From Hydrogenophaga sp. PBL-H3 (GTDB lineage Bacteria > Pseudomonadota > Gammaproteobacteria > Burkholderiales > Burkholderiaceae_C): a DNA stretch of 64,000 nt. The notes under the pieces are model-generated. The model searched no databases, was not told where the DNA came from, and saw only the letters and a program-made list of their open reading frames with translations. The number at the start of each line of letters is the position of its first letter. Positions within the stretch are counted from its first letter, which is position 1. Both the position numbers and the translations under genes were made by a program. The stretch lies in contig NZ_CP044972.1 in NCBI RefSeq assembly GCF_010104355.1, forward strand, positions 434,001 to 498,000. Reading direction: 5' to 3'. This document shows positions 8,757 to 17,011 of this stretch, piece by piece.

Positions 8757-8771
8757 ATGCATTCAATGCAT
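8757..8771. promoter_or_regulatory. Perfect 15-bp palindrome, candidate LysR operator
   Basis: The divergent region between the organic-acid operon (start 8679) and the LysR gene (start 8786) contains ATGCATTCAATGCAT, a perfect inverted repeat around one central base. Its inner part fits the T-N11-A pattern of LysR-type operators. It ends 14 bases before the lysR start codon, the usual place for autorepression. A partial copy (TTGCATC) lies near 8736. Function is inferred from position and symmetry. Confidence 0.6.
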
Positions 8772-8785
8772 GAATGGGAGGTGAG

Positions 8786-9742
8786 ATGAATCCGATGAAG
8801 CCGACGTTGGCCGACCTTCGTGCCTTCGTCACCGTGGGCGAACTGCAGAGCTTTGCCGCGGCGGCCAAGGCCCTGCACCTGTCGCAGCCGGCGCTCTCGC
8901 GCCGCATCTCCCACCTGGAGGGCTTGCTGGGCGTGCGCCTGTTCGACCGCACCACGCGCAGCGTGGCGCTCACCCAGCTGGGGCAGCGCTTCCTGGGTCA
9001 GGTGCGCAGCGTGATCGACGACCTCGACCGCTCGGTGGTCGACCTGCACGATGTCGCGCACCTGGAGTCGGGTGACGTGACGATCGGTTGCGTGTTCTCG
9101 GCCGTGCACCACTTCCTGCCCGGGGTGATCCGCAGCTACCGCGAGCACCACCCGCATGTGCTGGTGCGGATCATCGAAGAGGGCGCGGACGAAGTGCTCG
9201 CCAGCGTGAAGAGCGGCGAAGCGGACTTCGCGCTCAACTACACCGGCATGCAGGACCCCGAGGTCGAGTTCACGCCCTTGCTGAAGGAGCACTTCGTGCT
9301 GGCATGTCCCGCGGAGCATCCGCTGGCCCGTCGGCGTTCGGTGCGCTGGGAAGAGCTCGCGGACTACCCGTACGCGCTGGTGTCGCACGCGAGCCGCAAC
9401 CGGGTGTTGATCGACCAGGCGCTGGCCGAGCTGGCCCCGCTGCCGCGACCGGTCTGCGAATTCCGCCACATCTCGACCTTGATCGGCTTCGTGGACAACG
9501 GGCTGGGTGTCGCCATCGTTCCGCAGCTCACCTTGCCCCGCCAGCCCGCCTCCATCGTGGGTGTTCGGCTGGAAGACCCGGCCATCAGCCGCACCATCGG
9601 CCTGATCCGCCGCACCGGGCGCAGCCTGTCGCCGGCCGCCACGGCGTTTGCGCAACTGCTGACCCAGGCCAGCCGCGCCACGGCCAGCCCCAGGAGGCGC
9701 CAGCCGCGCGCCGTGAAGGCTCAACCGCGCCCGGGTGCGTAG
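8786..9742 (+). CDS. LysR-family transcriptional regulator
   Basis: A 318-residue LysR regulator. The N-terminal winged helix-turn-helix is clear (LADLRAFVTVGELQSFAAAA, then LSQPALSRRISHLEGLLGVR, about residues 7-60), followed by a periplasmic-binding-protein-like effector domain. ATG 8786 is chosen because GGAGG at 8777-8781 sits at proper distance; ATG 8774 precedes this site and ATG 8795 is too far. It is transcribed away from the operon at 1397-8679 and probably activates it in response to its organic acid. Its last 22 bases overlap the convergent davA gene. Confidence 0.9.
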   Translation: MNPMKPTLADLRAFVTVGELQSFAAAAKALHLSQPALSRRISHLEGLLGVRLFDRTTRSVALTQLGQRFLGQVRSVIDDLDRSVVDLHDVAHLESGDVTIGCVFSAVHHFLPGVIRSYREHHPHVLVRIIEEGADEVLASVKSGEADFALNYTGMQDPEVEFTPLLKEHFVLACPAEHPLARRRSVRWEELADYPYALVSHASRNRVLIDQALAELAPLPRPVCEFRHISTLIGFVDNGLGVAIVPQLTLPRQPASIVGVRLEDPAISRTIGLIRRTGRSLSPAATAFAQLLTQASRATASPRRRQPRAVKAQPRPGA

Positions 9743-10527
9743 AGCGCGGGCCGGCGGTCGGGCCACTGGGCGCCGACGCGGGCGCGCTGCAAGGCCGAAG
9801 GCTCCAGCGTGACCAGCAGCAAGGCCTCGTCACGCCCTGCCGAGTGGCCTGCATCACCCAGGGGGCCGCACACCGTGCTCAGGCCGCCATAGGCCGTGTC
9901 GCCCTCCTGCCCGCAGGCGTTCGCGTAGGCCACATACACCCGGTTCTCCAGCGCGCGCGCCGGCAGCAGCACGCGCTGCACCTCGTCGAAGGCGACCATG
10001 TTGGCCGTGGGCACCAGGATCGCGTCGGCGCCTTGCAGCGCAAGCCCGCGCGCCGGTTCGGGAAATTCGATGTCGTAGCAAATCAACAGGCCCAGGCGCC
10101 AGCCGTTCCACCCGAACACCGCGGGCGCTTGCGGACCGGGGCTGAACTGCGCGCGGTCGATGTCGCCGAAGAGGTGGGTCTTGCGGTAGTTCGCCACACG
10201 CTGGCCGTCGGCGCTGATGAACTGCGCGGCGTTGTACGGCTTGCTTCCGGCGTGGTGTTCGGGGTAGCCGTACACGATGGCGATGCCGTGGCGCTGTGCG
10301 ATGGCACCCACGGCTTGAGCCAGCGCGCCGTCGGCCGGCTCGGCGAGTTCGGCCACCTGGGCCGCGCCGATCTGGTAACCGGTGAGCGACATCTCGGGGC
10401 AGACCAGCAGCCCGGCACCCTGGGCGCGGGCCTGCGCGGCGGTGGCGTCGAGCCGCACCAGGGCTTCGCTGGAACGGCCTGCGTAGGGGCACTGCCAGAG
10501 CGCGAGGGAGAGGGTGTCGGCGGTCAT
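9721..10527 (-). CDS. davA: 5-aminopentanamidase (carbon-nitrogen hydrolase family)
   Basis: A 268-residue nitrilase-superfamily amidase. The Glu-Lys-Cys triad is visible: Glu in LLVCPEMSLTGYQ (about residue 41), Lys in NYRKTHLFGDID (about residue 110) and Cys in LLICYDIEFPEPARG (about residue 143). It follows a lysine 2-monooxygenase gene in the same operon. In Pseudomonas putida DavA converts 5-aminopentanamide, made by DavB, to 5-aminovalerate and ammonia, and the same pairing is the main reason for the name. ATG 10527 is preferred over the in-frame ATG 10551, which lies inside an intergenic repeat. The davT and davD genes that would complete the pathway are not in the window. Confidence 0.84.
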   Translation of the reverse strand: MTADTLSLALWQCPYAGRSSEALVRLDATAAQARAQGAGLLVCPEMSLTGYQIGAAQVAELAEPADGALAQAVGAIAQRHGIAIVYGYPEHHAGSKPYNAAQFISADGQRVANYRKTHLFGDIDRAQFSPGPQAPAVFGWNGWRLGLLICYDIEFPEPARGLALQGADAILVPTANMVAFDEVQRVLLPARALENRVYVAYANACGQEGDTAYGGLSTVCGPLGDAGHSAGRDEALLLVTLEPSALQRARVGAQWPDRRPALYAPGRG

Positions 10528-10540
10528 GGGTGTGGGTGAG

Positions 10541-10569
10541 GGCTTCGACAAGCTCAGCCCGAACGGAGA
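10541..10569 (-). repeat. Short dispersed intergenic repeat (REP-like)
   Basis: The 42-base gap between davB and davA is largely filled by a sequence containing TTCGACAAGCTCAGCCCGAA. The same unit, in opposite orientation, recurs at 31549-31578. I recognise this motif as a frequent dispersed element in many proteobacterial genomes. It lies inside an operon and so could affect davB-davA mRNA processing. Confidence 0.65.
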
Positions 10570-12246
10570 TCAGTCCGGCAGTGCCATCGGCCCGAGCTCG
10601 GCGAACACGTCGCCCGGCCCGGGGTTGTCCGCGTGCGTGTGGCCGCCCAGGTGGCGCGCGATGCCCCACACCGCGTTCAGGGAGGTCTGCACCGCGCCTT
10701 CCACCCACGCGGGCGTGAACGAAACGTCGTCGCCGGCAATGAAGATGCCGCGCTCGGCGGGCGCCAGCTTGTCCTGCATGAAGTGGCTGTACATGCGGTG
10801 GTTGTAGCGGTAGTGGCCGGGCAGCGCACCCTTGAAGGCGCCGAGGAAATGCGGGTCGGCTTCCCACGAGACGCTGATCGGGTCGCCGATGATGTGGCTG
10901 GCGATGTCCACGTCGGGGTAGATCTTTTCCAGTGCGGACAACGCGAGCTGCACACGCTTCTTCGTGTCGTGCGGCAGCATCTTGAGCGCGTCGCCCATCC
11001 AGGCGTAGCTCAGGCAGATCACGCCGGGCTGGTCCGGCCCGTTGTCGAACAGGTAGGTGCCGCGCGTGAGCCGGTCGGTGAGCGTCATGCCCATGGTCGG
11101 CCAGCCGTTGGCCTTGAGATCGTTCCAGAACGGGCGGTCCACCATCACGAAGGTTTTGGACGACTGCATGTAACGCGTGCGGTCCAGCGCCATCCAGTGC
11201 TTCTGCGAAAACAGCGACTCCTCCACCGCGATCTGCGTGGTCAGCAGCCAGCTCTGGCAGGTGGTGAGCACGGCGGGGTAGGTGTGCGTGTTGCCCCAGG
11301 TGTCGGTGACGGCGAGCTCGTTGCTGGCGGCGCGCGCGATGGCCGTGACGCCGGCACGCGGCGCACCAGAGTGCAGGCTGGCCAGCGTGGTGCCGGCGGG
11401 CCAGTGGCGCAGCTCGTGCGCGGCGGGGGCGTGTTGCCACAGGCCCAGCGGCACCTGCTGCACGCCGCCTTCGATGAGGTGCTGGTTCTCGTCGCAGCCG
11501 GTGAGCACCACGCGCAATATCTCCAGCATGGAGTTGGGGAAGTCCGAGTCCCAGCCGCCGGTGCCGAAACCGACCTGGCCGAACACCTCGCGGTGCTGGA
11601 ACGAGAGTTTCGCGAACGCCTTCGAGGTGGCGACGAAGTCGTAGAAGGTGCGGTCGTCCCACAGCGGCACGAGCCGGTCCCACAGGGCCTTGAGGCGCGG
11701 GATGTCGCGCTCGCGCAGCGCCTGCTGCAGGGCGGTGAAGCCCGCGCCTTCTTCGAGCGCTTGCGCCCAGGCGTCGGCCACTTCGCTGAACAACGGCGGC
11801 AGATCGGCGAGGTTGCGCGCCCAGTGCGTCTGGCCTTCGAGGTCGACCACGGTGCAGCCTGCGGCGGGCGTGAGCGGGTTGGGAAACGGGCGGGTCTTCA
11901 GGCCCAGGCGGCGCACGTAGTGGAAGAAGGCGGTGCTCGACGCCGGAAAGCGCATGCCGCCCAGCTCGGCCACCACGCCCTGCCCACCCTCGAACGCCTG
12001 CGAGCGCAGCCGTCCGCCCATCTGCGAAGCCTCGTACAGCACGGGCTTGAGGCCCAGCTTCATGAGCTCGTAGGCCGCCACCATGCCGGCCATGCCGGCG
12101 CCGACGATGGCCACCTCCTGACCCAGGCGCTCGCGCGGCAGTTCACCCAGGCCCTGTGGGTGGGCGATCCAGTCGTCGAAGGCGAACGGAAAGTCGGGGC
12201 CGAACAGGGTCACGGGCGCGTCGGCGCCGCGCAGTTGGCGTTGCAT
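10570..12246 (-). CDS. davB: L-lysine 2-monooxygenase (FAD-dependent)
   Basis: A 558-residue flavin amino-acid monooxygenase. It shows the FAD-binding motif VAIVGAGMAGMVAAYELMK (about residues 44-62) and the GG motif YEASQMGGRLRS. Long stretches such as TLFGPDFPFAFDDW, FGTGGWDSDFPNSMLEILR and ALDRTRYMQSSKTFVMVDRP agree with my recollection of Pseudomonas putida DavB, and the length is the same (about 560). The enzyme oxidatively decarboxylates L-lysine to 5-aminopentanamide, CO2 and water. GGAGG lies just before ATG 12246. It is the middle gene of lysE-davB-davA, 17 bases after lysE. A related tryptophan 2-monooxygenase is the main alternative, but the neighbouring davA and lysE favour lysine. 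Confidence 0.87.
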   Translation of the reverse strand: MQRQLRGADAPVTLFGPDFPFAFDDWIAHPQGLGELPRERLGQEVAIVGAGMAGMVAAYELMKLGLKPVLYEASQMGGRLRSQAFEGGQGVVAELGGMRFPASSTAFFHYVRRLGLKTRPFPNPLTPAAGCTVVDLEGQTHWARNLADLPPLFSEVADAWAQALEEGAGFTALQQALRERDIPRLKALWDRLVPLWDDRTFYDFVATSKAFAKLSFQHREVFGQVGFGTGGWDSDFPNSMLEILRVVLTGCDENQHLIEGGVQQVPLGLWQHAPAAHELRHWPAGTTLASLHSGAPRAGVTAIARAASNELAVTDTWGNTHTYPAVLTTCQSWLLTTQIAVEESLFSQKHWMALDRTRYMQSSKTFVMVDRPFWNDLKANGWPTMGMTLTDRLTRGTYLFDNGPDQPGVICLSYAWMGDALKMLPHDTKKRVQLALSALEKIYPDVDIASHIIGDPISVSWEADPHFLGAFKGALPGHYRYNHRMYSHFMQDKLAPAERGIFIAGDDVSFTPAWVEGAVQTSLNAVWGIARHLGGHTHADNPGPGDVFAELGPMALPD

Positions 12247-12263
12247 CGCGAAACCTCCTGAGG

Positions 12264-12920
12264 TCAGAACAGGCTGGTCAGCAACCAGCCCGCCGTGCCC
12301 CACATCATCAACGCAACCAGGCCGTCCAGCGCACGCCACACGTGCAGGGAGTTGAGGCGGCGCCCGAGCCAGAAGGCGGCCGCACCCAGCGCCAGGAACC
12401 ACACCACCGAGCCGGCTGCCGCGCCCATGCCGAAGACCTTGCTGCCCTGGCCATAGGCCAGCGAGGCGGTGCCGATGAGCACCGCGGTGTCGAGCCAGGC
12501 GTGTGGGTTGAGGAAGGAGAAGGCCATGGCGGACAGCACGGCCTGGCGGCGCGAGACCGGCTCGGCGACCACGGTGCTGGAGCCCGCGTCAGCGCCCTCC
12601 AGCGCCAACACGCGCGGATGCAGGAAGCGCTGGAACGCCTGCCAGCCATAGACGCCGAGGAACAGCACGCCGGCGCCGACCAGCGCGCCCAGCAGCTTGT
12701 CGGACAGGCCCCCGAGTTGCGCCAGGCCCAGCACGCCCAGGCCGATGAGCACGATGTCGGCCAGCGCGCAGGTGAGCACGGTGAGCCAGAGGTGCTGGCG
12801 TTGCAGGCCCATGCGCAACACGTGTGCGTTTTGCGGGCCGATCGCCATGATCAGCGACATGCTCAGCACCATGCCGGCGGTGAAGGTGGGGGAGAAGAGG
12901 GCGGGGGCGAAGACGGACAT
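12264..12920 (-). CDS. lysE: LysE/ArgO-family basic amino acid exporter
   Basis: A 218-residue membrane protein with about five to six hydrophobic segments. It carries the LysE signature SLIMAIGPQNAHVLRMGLQR near residues 20-39 and a second conserved stretch NPHAWLDTAVLIG. LysE and ArgO export lysine and arginine when they accumulate, and are normally activated by the LysR-type regulator LysG/ArgP. Here it is the first gene of an operon with lysine monooxygenase and aminopentanamidase, so efflux and breakdown of lysine appear to be co-expressed. The matching LysG/ArgP-type regulator lies 5 kb away at 17835. Confidence 0.9.
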   Translation of the reverse strand: MSVFAPALFSPTFTAGMVLSMSLIMAIGPQNAHVLRMGLQRQHLWLTVLTCALADIVLIGLGVLGLAQLGGLSDKLLGALVGAGVLFLGVYGWQAFQRFLHPRVLALEGADAGSSTVVAEPVSRRQAVLSAMAFSFLNPHAWLDTAVLIGTASLAYGQGSKVFGMGAAAGSVVWFLALGAAAFWLGRRLNSLHVWRALDGLVALMMWGTAGWLLTSLF

Positions 12921-12975
12921 GGTATTTCTCTGGACAGTGCCGCGAGTGTGCCCTCTGGACTGCAAGAGTTAAACC

Positions 12976-13002
12976 AAATCAATAATGTCTATGTTTGATC
13001 AA
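12976..13002 (-). promoter_or_regulatory. AT-rich putative operator/promoter region of lysE-davB-davA
   Basis: The 107-base gap between lysE and the AraC-type gene has an island far richer in A+T than the surroundings. It holds the inverted repeat ATCAA (12978-12982) / TTGAT (12995-12999) and the palindrome TTGATCAA (12995-13002). Such T-N-A type symmetric sites near lysE or argO promoters are bound by LysG/ArgP. This is inferred from location; exact -35 and -10 boxes are not clear. Confidence 0.4.
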
Positions 13003-13027
13003 GTTTCGCTTGAGTGTTAAGGAGGGT

Positions 13028-14002
13028 TCAAGCGTGCTGGCGGGTCTGCGAAGGCGTCTCGCCGAACAGCGCCTTGTAGTCCTGCGAGAAGTGGCCCATG
13101 TGCCAGAAACCCCAGCGAGCGGCGGTGTCGGCGATGGTGGCCAGCGCATCGCCCTCGCGCAGGGCGCGGCGCACCGCGTTGAGCCGCACGGTGCGCAGGT
13201 AGGTGGCGGGGCTGGTGCCCAGGGCTTCCTGAAACCCGTTTTGCAAGGTGCGCCGCGTCACATGCAGGCGGGTGCACAGCTCGGCCACGCTCGGGGGCTG
13301 GTCCGGGTGCTCCAGCGCCAGCTCGCGCACCCGGCGCACCAGTTCCTGGCGGCGCAGCTGGCGCGGACTCACCGCCTCGCTCAGGGTCTGCGGCACCACC
13401 ACGTCGCACAGCACGTTCAGCAGGGCCTCGCGCAGCGAGCGGCGGCTGGCTTCGTGGTGCAGGGCCTCGGGCTGCTCCTGCAGGCAGCGCAGCACCTCCC
13501 GCACCATGCCGGCGAGCCGGTAGCGCTGCAGGGTGGTGAGGGTCTGCACGCGCGGCACACCAGCCCGATGCTCGGGCCATGGCTGCTGGTGCAGCGCGTG
13601 CACGTGGCGGGCCAGCTGGGCCTCGTCCAGCACCATGCCGTACAGGCCGTGGCCGGCCGGCACCTGCAGATCAAACGGCTCGTCGCCTCCGGCCAGCATG
13701 AGTTGCAGGCCGTGGGAGGGACGGCCCATGAAGCGCAGGCCGCCGTCGGATTCCGGCACGGCCAGGCCGATCCACATGCCGCCGCGCCAGGGCCTGCAGC
13801 GCTGGCTGGTGGCACAACTGGCCACCTCCTCGAACACCTGCAGGCCGTTGTCGACCAGTTCGCGCACCTCGCCGCTGAAGGTGCCGGGCGAAGTCTGCTC
13901 GTAGTGTTGTTCCCACGACGCCAGGTTGCGGGCGTGGATGTCCACGTCCTGCGTGCGTTTGACGCGGAAGCAGGCAGTGGCTGTGTCGGACTGCACCAAC
14001 AT
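13028..14002 (-). CDS. eutR: AraC-family transcriptional regulator, probable ethanolamine operon activator
   Basis: A 324-residue AraC/XylS regulator. The C-terminal part (about residues 215-324) has two helix-turn-helix units: PSVAELCTRLHVTRRTLQNG and the second with FWHMGHFSQDYKALFGETPS, the usual AraC ending. The N-terminal 200 residues resemble the sensor part of EutR-like proteins. GGAG precedes ATG 14002. It is divergent from the eat-eutB-eutC operon, which makes ethanolamine the likely signal; EutR in enterobacteria responds to ethanolamine plus adenosylcobalamin. Specific assignment as EutR rests on context. Confidence 0.78.
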   Translation of the reverse strand: MLVQSDTATACFRVKRTQDVDIHARNLASWEQHYEQTSPGTFSGEVRELVDNGLQVFEEVASCATSQRCRPWRGGMWIGLAVPESDGGLRFMGRPSHGLQLMLAGGDEPFDLQVPAGHGLYGMVLDEAQLARHVHALHQQPWPEHRAGVPRVQTLTTLQRYRLAGMVREVLRCLQEQPEALHHEASRRSLREALLNVLCDVVVPQTLSEAVSPRQLRRQELVRRVRELALEHPDQPPSVAELCTRLHVTRRTLQNGFQEALGTSPATYLRTVRLNAVRRALREGDALATIADTAARWGFWHMGHFSQDYKALFGETPSQTRQHA

Positions 14003-14089
14003 GGCGTGCTCCTTCGAACGTGGTTCCAGTCGGAAGCAAGTATCAAGTTCCATGCCACCGGGCGATCCGCAGGAAAACCCGGTCTGCGC

Positions 14090-14144
14090 TATCCCGAATC
14101 GGAAAAAAAACCGCATTTCCAGCGTCGCTTGCCCAATCGGGATA
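14090..14144. promoter_or_regulatory. Inverted repeat in the eutR/eat divergent region
   Basis: The 226-base region between eutR and the permease gene contains TATCCCGA at 14090-14097 and its exact reverse complement TCGGGATA at 14137-14144, separated by 39 bases that include a run of eight A at 14103-14110. The pair is a candidate binding site for the AraC-type regulator. No clear -35/-10 pair is visible. Confidence 0.45.
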
Positions 14145-14228
14145 CCACCGCGCGCAGCGCATTGCACAAGATGCCGGGGGCTGCCCGAGCCGTTTCGGGC
14201 GTCATCCACACTTGATGCGAGCAACAAC

Positions 14229-15620
14229 ATGTCAACAACACCCAAGCTGGTATCGCGGGAACTCAAGCCCGTGCTGGGCGCCTTTTCCCTCTGGGGCATC
14301 GCCGTGGGCCTGGTGATCTCGGGCGAGTACTTCGGCTGGAGCTACGGCTGGGCCAGCGCGGGCACGCTGGGCTTTCTGATGGCCACGATGTTCGTGGCGC
14401 TGATGTACACCACCTTCATCTTCAGCTTCACCGAACTCTCCACCTCCATTCCCCACGCGGGTGGGCCGTTTGCCTACGCGCGGCGCGCCTTCGGGCCCAC
14501 CGGTGGCTTCATCGCGGGCTACGCCACGCTGGTGGAATTCGTGTTCGCACCACCGGCGATCTCGCTGGCCATCGGCGCCTACCTGGGGCTGCAGTTCCCC
14601 TCGCTAGACCCCAAGGTGGCCGCGCTGGGTGCCTATGTGATCTTCATCACCCTCAATGCGCTGGGCGTGGGCATCGCTGCGATGTTCGAGCTGGTGGTGA
14701 CCCTGCTGGCCGTGGCCGAGCTGCTGGTGTTCGCCGGCGTGGTGGCGCCGGGCTGGTCGCTGGCCAACTTCACCGCCAACGGCTGGGCCGGGTCCGACAC
14801 CTTCACCATGGGTACCTGGGCCGGCATCTTCGCGTCCATCCCGTTCGCCATCTGGTTCTTCCTCGCCATTGAAGGCGCTGCCATGGCGGCCGAAGAAGCC
14901 AAGGAGCCGCGCCGCACCATTCCCATTGCCTACATCACCGGCATCCTCACGCTGGTGGCACTGGCGTTTCTGGTGATGGTGATGGCCGGTGGCGTGGGCG
15001 ACTGGAGCAAGCTGTCCAACATCAACGACCCGCTGCCCCAGGCCATGAAGATGGTGGTGGGCGAGTCCAGCGGCTGGCTGCACATGCTGATCTGGATCGG
15101 TCTGTTCGGGTTGGTCGCCTCCTTCCACGGGATCATCCTGGGGTACTCTCGCCAGATGTTTGCGCTGGCCCGTGCCGGTTATCTGCCGGCTTACTTTGCC
15201 GTGGTGCATCCGCGTTTCAAGACGCCGGTGCGTGCGCTGGTGGGTGGCGGCGTGGTGGGGGTCATCGCGGTGTTCAGCGATCAGTGGGTCACCTTCGGCG
15301 GCCTGCCACTGACCGCCAACATCGTCACCATGGCCGTGCTCGGCGCGCTGGTGATGTACATCGTGTCCATGGCCTCGCTGTTCAAACTGCGCATGAGCGA
15401 ACCCCAGCTGGACCGCCCCTACCGCGCGCCGCTCTACCCGGTGTTCCCCGCCATTGCGCTGTTTTGCGGCGTGATCTGCCTGGCGGCGGTGGTGTACTTC
15501 AACGCCATGATCACCGTGCTCTTCCTGGTGTTGATGGCACTGGCCTACCTGTACTTCTTCCTCACCAGCGGACAGCGTGACGCAGCGCCGCTGGACGCCA
15601 TGCTGGGCACGGCGGAATGA
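14229..15620 (+). CDS. eat: Ethanolamine permease (APC superfamily)
   Basis: A 463-residue amino acid-polyamine-organocation transporter with about twelve hydrophobic segments. The first segment has the APC pattern SLWGIAVGLVISGEYFGWSY, and the conserved EGAAMAAEEAKEPRRTIPIA loop is present (about residues 215-234). Its stop overlaps the start of eutB by ATGA, so it supplies the substrate for ethanolamine ammonia-lyase, as in the eat-eutBC operons of other proteobacteria. ATG 14229 is used; the ribosome-binding site is weak, and in-frame sequence upstream of it has no family similarity. Confidence 0.9.
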   Translation: MSTTPKLVSRELKPVLGAFSLWGIAVGLVISGEYFGWSYGWASAGTLGFLMATMFVALMYTTFIFSFTELSTSIPHAGGPFAYARRAFGPTGGFIAGYATLVEFVFAPPAISLAIGAYLGLQFPSLDPKVAALGAYVIFITLNALGVGIAAMFELVVTLLAVAELLVFAGVVAPGWSLANFTANGWAGSDTFTMGTWAGIFASIPFAIWFFLAIEGAAMAAEEAKEPRRTIPIAYITGILTLVALAFLVMVMAGGVGDWSKLSNINDPLPQAMKMVVGESSGWLHMLIWIGLFGLVASFHGIILGYSRQMFALARAGYLPAYFAVVHPRFKTPVRALVGGGVVGVIAVFSDQWVTFGGLPLTANIVTMAVLGALVMYIVSMASLFKLRMSEPQLDRPYRAPLYPVFPAIALFCGVICLAAVVYFNAMITVLFLVLMALAYLYFFLTSGQRDAAPLDAMLGTAE

Positions 15621-17011
15621 ACCTGAGCGCCACGCTGGGAGGACGCAGCCACCGCTTCGGCAGCCTGCGCGAGGTGATGGCCAAGGCCACGTCATTGCGC
15701 TCGGGCGACTGCCTGGCCGGCGTGGCCGCCGCCACCGAGCAGGAGCGGGTGGCCGCGCGCTGGGTGCTGGCCGACGTGCCCTTGTCCGACTTCCTCAGCG
15801 AAGCGCTCATTCCCTACGAAGACGACGAAGTCACACGGCTCATCATCGACAGCCACGACGCGCTGGCCTTCGCGCCCGTGGCCTCGCTCACCGTGGGCGG
15901 CTTTCGCGACTGGCTGCTCTCGGCCCAGGCCACCCCCGAGGTGCTGCGTGCGCTGGCCCCCGGCCTCACACCCGAGATGGTGGCTGCGGTGAGCAAGCTC
16001 ATGCGCAACCAGGACCTGATGCTGGTGGCCAAACGCTGCGAGGTGGTCACGCGCTTTCGCAACACGCAAGGCCTGCGCGGCCACCTCTCGGTGCGCCTGC
16101 AGCCCAACCACCCGACCGACGACCCTGCGGGCATCGTGGCCAGCATGATCGACGGCCTGATGCACGGCGCGGGCGACGCCGTGGTCGGCATCAACCCGGT
16201 GTCCGACAGCGTGCCCGACCTGGTGCGCCTGAACCATGTGCTGGCCGACGTGCTGGCGCGCGGCGACATTCCCACGCAGACCTGCGTGCTCACCCACGTG
16301 ACCAACAGCATGCAGGCCATGGCCCTGGGCGCGCCGGTGGACCTGGTGTTCCAGTCCATCGCCGGCACACAGGCGGCCAACACGTCGTTCGGCATCGACC
16401 TCGCGCTGCTCGACGAAGCCCACGCCATGGCGCAGGCGCTGGGGCGCGGCACGGTGGGCCACAACGTGATGTATTTCGAGACCGGCCAGGGCAGTGCGCT
16501 GTCGGCCAACGCGCACCATGGCGTGGACCAGCAAACCTGTGAGGCGCGCGCCTACGCGGTGGCGCGGCGCTACCGGCCGCTGCTGGTCAACACCGTGGTC
16601 GGCTTCATCGGTCCCGAGTATTTGTTTGACGGCAAACAGATCACCCGCGCCGGGCTTGAAGACCACTTCTGCGGCAAGCTGCTCGGTCTGCCCATGGGCT
16701 GCGACATCTGCTACACCAACCACGCCGAAGCCGACAGCGACGACATGGACAACCTCATGGTGTTGCTGGCCACTGCGGGGCTCAACTTTTTGATCGGCGT
16801 GCCCGGCGCCGACGACATCATGCTGAACTACCAGAGCACCTCGTTTCATGACGCGCTGGTGCTGCGCGAGATGCTGGGCCTGAAGCGCGCACCCGAGTTC
16901 GAGGCCTGGCTGCAGAGCATGGGCCTGACCGGCGCGCAGGGGCAACTGCTGAGCACGCCGCGCCAGCCGGCCCTGCCCCGTTCGCTGTGGACGCTGCCGC
17001 AGGCCGCATGA
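15617..17011 (+). CDS. eutB: Ethanolamine ammonia-lyase large subunit
   Basis: A 464-residue protein matching EutB length. Recognisable stretches are FGSLREVMAKATSLRSGDCL at the N-terminus, ADVPLSDFLSEALIPYEDDE, and GINPVSDSVPDLVRLNH in the barrel. With EutC and adenosylcobalamin it converts ethanolamine to acetaldehyde and ammonia. It overlaps the permease gene and eutC by four bases on each side (ATGA), so all three are translated together. The reactivase EutA and microcompartment shell genes are absent nearby, so this is the short, shell-free form of the pathway. An acetaldehyde dehydrogenase must come from elsewhere. Confidence 0.95.
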   Translation: MNLSATLGGRSHRFGSLREVMAKATSLRSGDCLAGVAAATEQERVAARWVLADVPLSDFLSEALIPYEDDEVTRLIIDSHDALAFAPVASLTVGGFRDWLLSAQATPEVLRALAPGLTPEMVAAVSKLMRNQDLMLVAKRCEVVTRFRNTQGLRGHLSVRLQPNHPTDDPAGIVASMIDGLMHGAGDAVVGINPVSDSVPDLVRLNHVLADVLARGDIPTQTCVLTHVTNSMQAMALGAPVDLVFQSIAGTQAANTSFGIDLALLDEAHAMAQALGRGTVGHNVMYFETGQGSALSANAHHGVDQQTCEARAYAVARRYRPLLVNTVVGFIGPEYLFDGKQITRAGLEDHFCGKLLGLPMGCDICYTNHAEADSDDMDNLMVLLATAGLNFLIGVPGADDIMLNYQSTSFHDALVLREMLGLKRAPEFEAWLQSMGLTGAQGQLLSTPRQPALPRSLWTLPQAA

